DNA from: Nostoc sp. MS1
GTDB taxonomy: Bacteria; Cyanobacteriota; Cyanobacteriia; Cyanobacteriales; Nostocaceae
NCBI RefSeq assembly: GCF_019976755.1
Contig: NZ_AP023441.1
Location: 4,957,501 to 5,021,500 of the forward strand
DNA length: 64,000 bases
Direction of reading: 5' to 3'
Below the pieces are notes generated by a model. It was not told where the DNA came from. It saw only the letters and a program-made list of their open reading frames with translations, and ran no database searches. A program made the translations under genes and the position numbers. Shown piece after piece: positions 53,651 through 60,457 of this stretch; position 1 is the first letter of the stretch; each line of letters begins with the position of its first letter.

Positions 53651-54250
53651 TTATAAATGTTCAAAAGGAGATGATTCTTGCAAAAAAAACAAATCTTCTG
53701 GCGTATTACAGTTAAATAATACTTCTGGTGTAGGTAAAGATAACAGTTGTACAGAATGGTGGTGTAACCATTGCTGAAAAGAACGCCCGCCTTGATTAAT
53801 AAACTCTAATAATTGAGGTAAACAACGACGGCGATAGAAACCACATAAGGGTTCCCAACCTTTGGCGTGATGAGCTAAAGCTGCGATCGCATCTTCTGGT
53901 ACACTATCAAGACTAGCCGCCCAATCTTGCAAAACCTCAACACGTAATTTAGGTAAATCGCAAGCTAACAGCAATACCCATTCAGATTTTACCTCAGCTA
54001 ACCCTTGAGCAAAACCAACTAAAGGGCCTTGTGTTGCCGCTTCTTGAATGAATTGACAATGCGGTAAAACTAAATGCTGATAGCGTTCCGGCCAAGGGGT
54101 GACAATATATACTCTATCAGCACAACTAGCCGCAATATTACAGACAAATTGTAATAACGGCACACCTTCAACTGATATTAAAGCTTTATCCTGTCCCATC
54201 CGGGAACTTTGTCCACCTGCAAGTACAATAGCGTTTAAGTTATTAGTCAT
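53651..54250 (-). CDS. mobA: Molybdenum cofactor guanylyltransferase MobA
   Basis: Transfers GMP to molybdopterin to form the guanine dinucleotide cofactor. The protein of about 199 residues from ATG 54250 (MTNNLNAIVLAGGQSSRMGQDKALI) has the nucleotidyltransferase loop LAGGQSSRMG-x2-K. LLACDLPKL carries the metal-binding acid, and GFYRRRCL and FNCNTPEDL complete the MobA pattern. The frame stays open seven residues upstream to a TTG, but that part matches spacer. Molybdoenzymes such as nitrate reductase would use its product. Confidence 0.93.
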   Translation of the reverse strand: MTNNLNAIVLAGGQSSRMGQDKALISVEGVPLLQFVCNIAASCADRVYIVTPWPERYQHLVLPHCQFIQEAATQGPLVGFAQGLAEVKSEWVLLLACDLPKLRVEVLQDWAASLDSVPEDAIAALAHHAKGWEPLCGFYRRRCLPQLLEFINQGGRSFQQWLHHHSVQLLSLPTPEVLFNCNTPEDLFFLQESSPFEHL

Positions 54251-54290
54251 TAGTATTTGTAGGTTGGGCAATGCCCACCAAAAGCGTAAT

Positions 54291-54372
54291 ACGGAATAAG
54301 AACATTAGCTGATCAAAAAGGCAAATCATCTCTACGTTAAGTTAGGATTATTCTGTACCAGATTTAGGAAAG
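54291..54372 (+). repeat. 82-bp direct repeat, left copy
   Basis: The sequence from ACGGAATAAG through TTCTGTACCAGATTTAGG to AAAG recurs exactly 5,400 bases to the right (59691-59772) with about ten mismatches. The left copy ends just before the DUF433 start codon, so it serves as the promoter and leader of the DUF433/DUF5615 pair. Confidence 0.9.
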
Positions 54373-54379
54373 TTAATTC

Positions 54380-54712
54380 ATGAGCCTAGTTTTGAAATCT
54401 GAGACACCGCCTCTGCGAGAAGATGAAACCGGAGCCATTCGAGTTGGCAATTCAAGGGTTTTATTAGAGACTGTGATTCGAGCGTTTCAAGATGGTGCTT
54501 CCCCTGAGTCTATTGTTCATCGGTACTCTACCCTATCATTGTCTGATGTCTACAATGCAATTGGTTACTATCTTCGACATCAAGATGCTGTAGAAACATA
54601 CTTAAATCAGAGAGAGCAGTTAGCTCAATCAGTGCAACAACGTTTGTTTAGTATTCAACCTGATCTCAGCTTAATACGTAATCGCTTACTATCTCAGCAG
54701 AATCAAGATTAA
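54380..54712 (+). CDS. DUF433-family antitoxin
   Basis: Antitoxin-type protein of 110 residues. The winged-helix core is the DUF433 fold (AIRVGNSRVLLETVIRAFQDGASPESIVHRYSTLSLSDVYNAIGYYLRH), followed by a Gln-rich helix that would contact the toxin. It is the first gene of a two-gene unit; its stop TAA overlaps the start of the toxin by one base (TAATG). The upstream 82-bp repeat probably contains the promoter. DUF433/DUF5615 pairs are common in cyanobacteria and are regarded as toxin-antitoxin modules. Confidence 0.9.
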   Translation: MSLVLKSETPPLREDETGAIRVGNSRVLLETVIRAFQDGASPESIVHRYSTLSLSDVYNAIGYYLRHQDAVETYLNQREQLAQSVQQRLFSIQPDLSLIRNRLLSQQNQD

Positions 54713-55068
54713 TGGTTATGTTGAGTTTGTTAAGTGATGAGAATTTCAACGGTGATATTATTCGAGGGCTGTTGTTGCGTCAACCAAATATTGATCTACT
54801 TCGGGTTCAAGATGTTGGTTTGCGGAAAGTAGAAAATCCAGCTATTTTAGCTTGGGCAGCAATTAATGAGCGTATCTTGCTTACTCATGATCGTGCCACA
54901 ATGCCAGATTTTGCTTACAACCGCTTGGTACAAGGAGAATTGATGGCAGGGATGTTTGTAGTTAATGATAGAATGCCAATTCGGCAGGCAATTGATGAGC
55001 TATTGTTACTGATAAATTCTAGCGAACAAGCAGAATGGCAGGGAGTTGTACTGTATTTACCTTTGTGA
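54712..55068 (+). CDS. DUF5615 PIN-like toxin
   Basis: Partner of the DUF433 protein, 118 residues. DUF5615 is a PIN-like RNase fold. The first acid is in LLSDENFNGDIIRGLLLRQ, and the second is in ILLTHDRATMPDFAY. The order and one-base overlap with the DUF433 gene support a toxin-antitoxin assignment. A second in-frame ATG two codons later (MLSLLSDENF) could also be the start. The gene is followed by the GTAACGAAAC repeat array. Confidence 0.9.
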   Translation: MVMLSLLSDENFNGDIIRGLLLRQPNIDLLRVQDVGLRKVENPAILAWAAINERILLTHDRATMPDFAYNRLVQGELMAGMFVVNDRMPIRQAIDELLLLINSSEQAEWQGVVLYLPL

Positions 55069-55561
55069 AAGCCAAAGCCTCTGACAGTTAAACGGCTGGT
55101 TTCTGGTTTTGCTTTTATACAATAATCTATGCGACAACTGCTATGTAACGAAACGATATGCGATGCGATCGCCATTTCACGATTCAGTTACGTGACAAAT
55201 TATTTATATTAATTATCAAAAAAGCGATATTGGTAACGAAACGCATTTTTTTACTTATCAAAAACTTAGTTTCGTAACGAAACGATTCGCGTTCGTTACC
55301 ACAAGATTCAGCTTTGTAACGAAACGATATGCGTTCGTTACCACAAGATTCAGCTTTGTAACGAAACGATATGCGATCGCTACCACACGATTCAGTTTTG
55401 TAACCAAACTGAACTTATAAATTCTCCAGTAGAGCAAATATATTGCAACAAGATTGATATATACCTTTAGAAACTTCCTCGATAACGCATAACTGATAAC
55501 CGAATAATCTATTACGCTATAGTATTCTTTAAACCCTTCTTGTTGTGTTTAAGAGGTAGTA
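55069..55561. other. Spacer before the NACHT-caspase gene
   Basis: No coding frame. The central part is the repeat array at 55145-55413. The last 140 bases are AT-rich and probably hold the promoter of the NACHT-caspase gene; AGAGGTAG at 55552-55559 may be its ribosome binding site. Confidence 0.6.
55145..55413. repeat. GTAACGAAAC-rich tandem repeat array, left copy
   Basis: Repeated units contain TTTGTAACGAAACGATATGCG followed by a TTCGTTACCACAAGATTCAG arm; the clean unit is about 42 bases. GTTTCGTAACGAAAC at about 55269-55283 is a perfect 15-base palindrome with a single central base, and CGTTAC/GTAACG stems recur. HIP1-like GCGATCGC sites interrupt it. A diverged copy lies at 59844-60020. 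Confidence 0.85.
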
Positions 55562-58500
55562 GTGTTTGACTGGAACCCTTATCTAGAATCGATTAGGGAC
55601 AAATACGCTCAATGGTGGGAAAGTTACACCATAACGGATGTTGTGGGTAAAAACCCTAACAAACTAGTGGGAAAGCCCAATTTGTTGAACTTGCAGGCAA
55701 GCATAATTACAGCAGATCCAGTTCAAACAGACAGACAACTATTACCAGAAGCAAAGGAAGAAAAGGAAGTTTTAAATGTTCTGGAAGGTTTGCAGAAATA
55801 TGCAGCAGAACACATACTTTTAATTGGTCGTCCAGGTTCAGGAAAATCAACAGCTTTGGTACGGTTGTTATTGGAATTTGCCAGATTTGGCGAAGCTAAC
55901 TCCACACAGCATCCTCAAGGGAAACAGAACGAAGTCATTCCCACAACTACAAACAACTTCCAAATTCCCGTGCTTGTGGAACTTCGTTATTATGAAACCT
56001 CCATCCTTGACTTGATTACAGCCTTTCTCAATCGCCATTACCCCAGTTTAAGCATTGACACCGAAACCGTAAAAACATTATTGCGACAAGGGCAATTTTT
56101 ACTCCTTATAGATGGTGTGAACGAATTACCATCACCAGAAGCACAGCGAAATTTACAAAAGTTTCGTCTAGATTATGAGAAAACCACCCCAATGGTTTTT
56201 ACAACAAGAGATTTAGGGGTGGGTGGTGATTTGGCAATTACTAAAAAGCTGGAGATGCAACCCCTAACAGAAGCACAGATGGCGGATTTTGTGCGAAAGT
56301 ATCTTCCTGAAACTGGGGAACAAATGCTGCAACAGTTGGGGGGGAGGTTAAAGGAGTTTGGCGAAACGCCGTTGCTGTTATTGATGCTGTGTTCGGTATT
56401 TGCCAGCAATAACAATCAAATACCGCCAAATTTGGGTTCGATGTTTCGTCTGTTTACAGAAACTTATGACAATAAACTCAAGCAGGATATTCCTGTTTCC
56501 CAGGAGTCACGACGTTGGTGGAAGCGGTTATTGCAGCATTTAGCCTGGGTGATGATGAACTCTCCTCAAACTAAAAGTAAGGGATTTAGGGAGTTAAATC
56601 AGAATGAGAAAACCGAATTTCTCGTAGCCATACCCCGACAGCAAGCCGAGGAAATATTCACCGAATTTCTTGCAGGTAAAGTTAATTGTGCCGCAGATTG
56701 TGCTATTGCTTGGTTGAATGATTTGCTTAAACATCATTTAATTCAAATTGGTGCAGATAATAAAATTGAGTTTCGTCATCAATTAATTCAAGAATATTAT
56801 GCAGCAGAAAGCTTGTTGCAGAAAGTAGAAAAGCTCACTGATGACGAATTGCAGTGGGATTACTTGAATTACTTAAAATGGACAGAACCAGCAGCTTTAA
56901 TGATGGGATTAATAGATGTCTCTGCGCTTGCCTTGCGTGTAGTCAAGTTAGCATTAAAGGTTGATTGGCAGTTAGGAGCTAGATTAGCAGGTAAAGTTAA
57001 ATTAAAGTGGCAGAAAAAAACTGTTGGTTTGATTATTGATTTGAATCTACCGCAATTATTGCAAATTCGTCTGTTAGGAATTAGTCAGTCTGACGCAGCA
57101 GTATCTTCATTAATAGATATATTAAATAATGAAGATACTGCTTTTTTTGAAGATACGATATTAGCTTTAGTTGCAATTGGTTCAAAAAAAGCAATGGAGT
57201 CATTAGTTGAATTTATAAAAGATGAATACGACTATGAAGATATATTTATTTGGGATGATAATACAATTTCTTTGGAAGATATAGATTCTTGGGACAAAAT
57301 ATTAAATATATTTCAAATCTCAAAATATGATCTAACTTATAGAAACAAATATATTTTTAAGACAAGCCTTGGAGATAGCAATGAAACTATCGGAGAACAG
57401 GCGATTACATCTAGAAATATTCAATATTTATTAAATCCAAACAATCAAAGGGAATATTTTTATATAAGTAACGAAGAAAATATTAATTATGAGGTATTAA
57501 TATCTGAAATACTGGACGAAGTAAAAAACGACAATCGTGAAATTAGAAACCACACTTACTTAAGATTAAGCAAGATTAGTTCTAGAAAAGCAATAAATAT
57601 ACTAGTCCAAGCTCTAAAAAACGAAGATGATAACTTGATTCTTCATCGGCTTTCTGCAACTTTGAGAAATTTAGTTTCTGAACCAGATATACCTGTATTG
57701 ATTCAACTGCTCCAACATCATCATTTTATAGTTCGTTTAAATGCTGTCTGTGCTTTAGGGAAAATAGGTTGTGATTCTGTAATACCAGGTTTAATGATAG
57801 CTCTACAAGATAAATCAGAGGATGTTCGTTCTGATTCAGCCTTGGCTATTGGTGATATTGGCTCTGATGTTGCAAGTCCTGGATTAATTGCACTAATGAA
57901 AAAGCAATATGCGCCTAATTTAATCAGGGCGCTTGAAAGAATTCAACAGCGCCGAAAATACTACAAACCTAGACCTAAATTTACTATGTCCAACATCCTC
58001 TCTCATAACTACGCCTTACTCATCGGTGTAGGCGAATGCGAAGAAGCTAAATTATCCTTACCCGTCACAGTTAAAGACATTCAAGCCCTAAAAACTCTCC
58101 TCACTGACCAGAATGTATGCGGCTATATTGATAATGATCAACATCTATGTTTACTGCACGATGCAACAGCAACCAGCGAAAATATTTTAAATGGTTTAAA
58201 CTGGCTCAAACAACAAGCCGAAAATGACCCAGAAGCCACTATATTTATTTATTATTCCGGTCATGGTTTTTTAGATGAATCGGGAGATTACTATCTTATT
58301 CCCCACGAAACAGACCGTGTAGATATTCCCAATACAGCTTTATCTGCAAAACAGTTTAACACTGCATTACAACAAATCCCAGCAAAAAGATTATTAGTCA
58401 CTATTGATAGCTGTCACGCTCAAGGTATGGCATCGTCCAAGGAAGGAGCAAACAAGCGTTCTATCCTACCAAAAGGTTTTACGCAAACCGCTTTACCCAA

Positions 58501-58945
58501 AAATATAATTGACGAACTCAAACAAGGTACAGGAAAGGTAGTGTTCACCTCCTCCACAGGAAATCAATTATCGTGGATACGTCCAGATAAAGAAATGAGT
58601 GTCTACACCTACCATCTCCTCGAAGCATTACAAGGTGCTGCTAATCAACTAGGGGATGAAGTAGTACGAGTTTCCCATTTAATGAATTATTTAGGCAAAA
58701 CCGTTGCCGAAAGCGCCAGAGATTTATGCAAAGCCGAACAAACACCATTTTTTGACTTTGCAACCGAGGATTTCCCTGTAGCTTTGTTGCGTGGCGGTAA
58801 GGGTTTAGCACCCGCAGGATGGGATAAACAGGAAGCAAAGGAAAAGATAGAGGGAATTTATAATAATTTTAATATTAGTAATAACAAGGTTGATAAGATG
58901 TTCAACATAGGAAAAATAGAGGGTGGTACAATCCACGTAAATTAA
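55562..58945 (+). CDS. NACHT-HEAT-caspase fusion protein
   Basis: Protein of 1127 residues in one frame. Near the N-terminus a NACHT NTPase has Walker A GRPGSGKST at residues 89-97 and Walker B FLLLIDGVNELPS, followed by helical segments. HEAT-like repeats occupy about 480-800 (ALKNEDDNLILHRLSATLR, VRLNAVCALGKIG, VRSDSALAIGDIGSD). The C-terminal caspase-like domain starts near 810 (HNYALLIGVGECEEA) and has His901 in YYSGHGF and Cys951 in IDSCHAQG, so the dyad is intact. The tail ends NIGKIEGGTIHVN. This layout fits an NLR-like sensor with a protease effector. The start is GTG 55562. Confidence 0.92.
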   Translation: MFDWNPYLESIRDKYAQWWESYTITDVVGKNPNKLVGKPNLLNLQASIITADPVQTDRQLLPEAKEEKEVLNVLEGLQKYAAEHILLIGRPGSGKSTALVRLLLEFARFGEANSTQHPQGKQNEVIPTTTNNFQIPVLVELRYYETSILDLITAFLNRHYPSLSIDTETVKTLLRQGQFLLLIDGVNELPSPEAQRNLQKFRLDYEKTTPMVFTTRDLGVGGDLAITKKLEMQPLTEAQMADFVRKYLPETGEQMLQQLGGRLKEFGETPLLLLMLCSVFASNNNQIPPNLGSMFRLFTETYDNKLKQDIPVSQESRRWWKRLLQHLAWVMMNSPQTKSKGFRELNQNEKTEFLVAIPRQQAEEIFTEFLAGKVNCAADCAIAWLNDLLKHHLIQIGADNKIEFRHQLIQEYYAAESLLQKVEKLTDDELQWDYLNYLKWTEPAALMMGLIDVSALALRVVKLALKVDWQLGARLAGKVKLKWQKKTVGLIIDLNLPQLLQIRLLGISQSDAAVSSLIDILNNEDTAFFEDTILALVAIGSKKAMESLVEFIKDEYDYEDIFIWDDNTISLEDIDSWDKILNIFQISKYDLTYRNKYIFKTSLGDSNETIGEQAITSRNIQYLLNPNNQREYFYISNEENINYEVLISEILDEVKNDNREIRNHTYLRLSKISSRKAINILVQALKNEDDNLILHRLSATLRNLVSEPDIPVLIQLLQHHHFIVRLNAVCALGKIGCDSVIPGLMIALQDKSEDVRSDSALAIGDIGSDVASPGLIALMKKQYAPNLIRALERIQQRRKYYKPRPKFTMSNILSHNYALLIGVGECEEAKLSLPVTVKDIQALKTLLTDQNVCGYIDNDQHLCLLHDATATSENILNGLNWLKQQAENDPEATIFIYYSGHGFLDESGDYYLIPHETDRVDIPNTALSAKQFNTALQQIPAKRLLVTIDSCHAQGMASSKEGANKRSILPKGFTQTALPKNIIDELKQGTGKVVFTSSTGNQLSWIRPDKEMSVYTYHLLEALQGAANQLGDEVVRVSHLMNYLGKTVAESARDLCKAEQTPFFDFATEDFPVALLRGGKGLAPAGWDKQEAKEKIEGIYNNFNISNNKVDKMFNIGKIEGGTIHVN

Positions 58946-59060
58946 TGTGAGTTGGATGACCTCTCTGATGCAGAGAGGAACTTAATCATTATTTGAAGTC
59001 GAATGAAAATTAAAGCTTTTCAAGCTTAACTGATATTATTCACCTATTTAGGATCAATAG

Positions 59061-59351
59061 ATGGGTATTGAAGAATTACTATTACCATTCAAAGAAGAAA
59101 TCTTGAGAATAACAACTAAGTACGGAGCGTATAATGTCCGGGTGTTTGGTTCTGTGGCTAGAGGACAGGCCAGGCTAGACAGTGATATAGATTTTTTGGT
59201 AGAACTGGAACCACAACGAACGCTTTTAGACCAAATTGCTTTGATACAATCACTAGAACAATTACTCGGACGCAAAGTAGATGTAACTGAACCAGAAACT
59301 CTACATGATTTAATTAGAGATAAAGTATTGCGCGAAGCTGTGATGTTATGA
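59061..59351 (+). CDS. mntA: MNT-family nucleotidyltransferase antitoxin (MntA-like)
   Basis: Small nucleotidyltransferase of 96 residues. It has the signature VRVFGSVARGQARLDSDIDFLVEL with GSVARG at residues 30-35 and metal-binding Asp42 and Asp44. In HEPN/MNT modules this protein neutralises the HEPN toxin by attaching AMP residues near the toxin active site. It overlaps the following HEPN gene by four bases, the usual order in these operons. It follows the NACHT-caspase gene by about 115 bases. Confidence 0.92.
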   Translation: MGIEELLLPFKEEILRITTKYGAYNVRVFGSVARGQARLDSDIDFLVELEPQRTLLDQIALIQSLEQLLGRKVDVTEPETLHDLIRDKVLREAVML

Positions 59352-59677
59352 GAGATGATCGTCTTTACTTGAGTAACATCTTAGAATGTATCGAGCGCAT
59401 TGAATCTTATACCCAGGATGGCAAACAAGCATTTTTGCAAACCACGATAATTCAAGATGCAGTAATCAGAAATTTTGAGATTATAGGGGAAGCAACCAAG
59501 CGGTTATCTCCAGAAATTAGAGCAGCTTATCCTGATGTACCTTGGCAACAAGTAGCTGGTTTTAGAGATATACTAATTCATGATTATTTAAAGGTAAACT
59601 TAAATCGAGTTTGGGGCGTGATTGAACAAAATTTACCTCAACTTAAGACAACTGTTGAGTCTATTTTGCAGAATTGA
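59348..59677 (+). CDS. hepT: HEPN-domain toxin (HepT/DUF86)
   Basis: HEPN RNase-type protein of 109 residues. The catalytic motif is Arg73-x4-His78-x-Tyr80 in GFRDILIHDY, the RX4-6H pattern of HEPN proteins; Tyr80 would be the target of the MNT partner's AMPylation. The helical bundle is otherwise typical (VIRNFEIIGEATKRLSPEIR). The overlap with mntA supports co-translation. After it comes the right copy of the 82-bp direct repeat. Confidence 0.92.
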   Translation: MRDDRLYLSNILECIERIESYTQDGKQAFLQTTIIQDAVIRNFEIIGEATKRLSPEIRAAYPDVPWQQVAGFRDILIHDYLKVNLNRVWGVIEQNLPQLKTTVESILQN

Positions 59678-59690
59678 GAAATTTGTGAGA

Positions 59691-59772
59691 ACTGAATAAG
59701 AAAGTTAGCTGATCAAAAAAGCCAATCCGCTCTACGTCAAGTTACGATTATTCTGTACCAGATTTAGTAAAG
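59691..59772 (+). repeat. 82-bp direct repeat, right copy
   Basis: The same sequence as 54291-54372 with about ten mismatches, beginning ACTGAATAAG and ending GATTTAGTAAAG. The left copy leads into a toxin-antitoxin operon, but this one leads into a small palindrome and then directly into the second repeat family, so it looks like the leader of a toxin-antitoxin unit whose genes were lost. Confidence 0.9.
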
Positions 59773-59783
59773 CGAAAAGTAGA

Positions 59784-59801
59784 AACGTACAGATGTACGT
59801 T
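59784..59801. repeat. Short perfect palindrome in the right repeat
   Basis: AACGTACA and TGTACGTT form an 8-bp perfect stem around GA. It occupies the place where the DUF433/DUF5615 genes stand in the left copy. Confidence 0.7.
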
Positions 59802-59843
59802 CCTACCCAGGTATCTATCGCATTCTTTTTTCAAATTGATACA

Positions 59844-60020
59844 GTGAAACGATTTGCGATCGCCACTTCACCATTCAGTTTCGTTATAAGTTATTAGTAT
59901 TAATTATTAGAAAAATGAGCTTGGTAATGAAACGCATTTTTTTACTTATAAAAAAATCAGGTTCGTAACGAAACGATATGCGATCGCTACCATACAACTT
60001 AGTTTCGTAACCAAACGATT
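59844..60020. repeat. GTAACGAAAC-rich repeat, right copy
   Basis: Aligns with 55145-55286 and the end of the left array: GTGAAACGATTTGCGATCGCC, ATTAATTATTAGAAAA, AATGAAACGCATTTTTTTAC, GTAACGAAACGATATGCGATCGC and GTAACCAAAC are all shared with small changes. It lacks the internal tandem 42-base units of the left array. Confidence 0.85.
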
Positions 60021-60067
60021 AAAATAGCGCTAATTATCAGTGTTTAATCAGAAACAATATACACATT

Positions 60068-60457
60068 TCAAATGTTCACTGGCTCATAAAATGTAATACA
60101 TACACCAGCAACATCGAGAATTACAAACTCTTTCATACTCCAAGGTTTTGTTTCTAAGTGACCATTTGGATGAATCATTTGCCCACCCTTGGCTTGAAAC
60201 TCCGCATAAAGTTGTTCAATACCATCGACTTGGATGCGGAAAGTTGTCTGTTGTGCCAAGTGTCGGTCATCATTTTTTTGTAAAATAATTTGTGCCGAGT
60301 CACGTTGGATAATTGCCATCCTAACCGGATTACCTTCTTTATATAAAGTGGTAAAACCTAACTGTTCCTTGTAAAAAGTAATTGATTTTTCTATATCCCC
60401 ACCAGCCGGAATAATAGGGGTGATATTTCCCAATACAGGCGGTTTATTCATAATCAT
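60068..60457 (-). CDS. VOC/glyoxalase-fold protein
   Basis: A 129-residue protein of the vicinal oxygen chelate fold, as in glyoxalase and bleomycin-resistance proteins. It has NITPIIPAGGDIEKSITFYKEQLGFTTLYKEG at the start and EFVILDVAGVCITFYEP at the end, the second metal-ligand-bearing strand. The reaction is not predictable. Its start directly abuts the stop of the upstream DUF255 gene (TAA-ATG), so translation may be coupled; a second ATG two codons later is also possible. Confidence 0.88.
   Translation of the reverse strand: MIMNKPPVLGNITPIIPAGGDIEKSITFYKEQLGFTTLYKEGNPVRMAIIQRDSAQIILQKNDDRHLAQQTTFRIQVDGIEQLYAEFQAKGGQMIHPNGHLETKPWSMKEFVILDVAGVCITFYEPVNI

Noticed and set aside
54380..55068. 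Type II toxin of the VapC kind
   Set aside because: The fold is PIN-like, but the DUF433 partner and sequence point to the DUF5615 group rather than VapBC.
55145..55413. CRISPR array
   Set aside because: Units repeat without unique spacers of constant length and no cas gene is nearby; the units are adjacent and palindromic.
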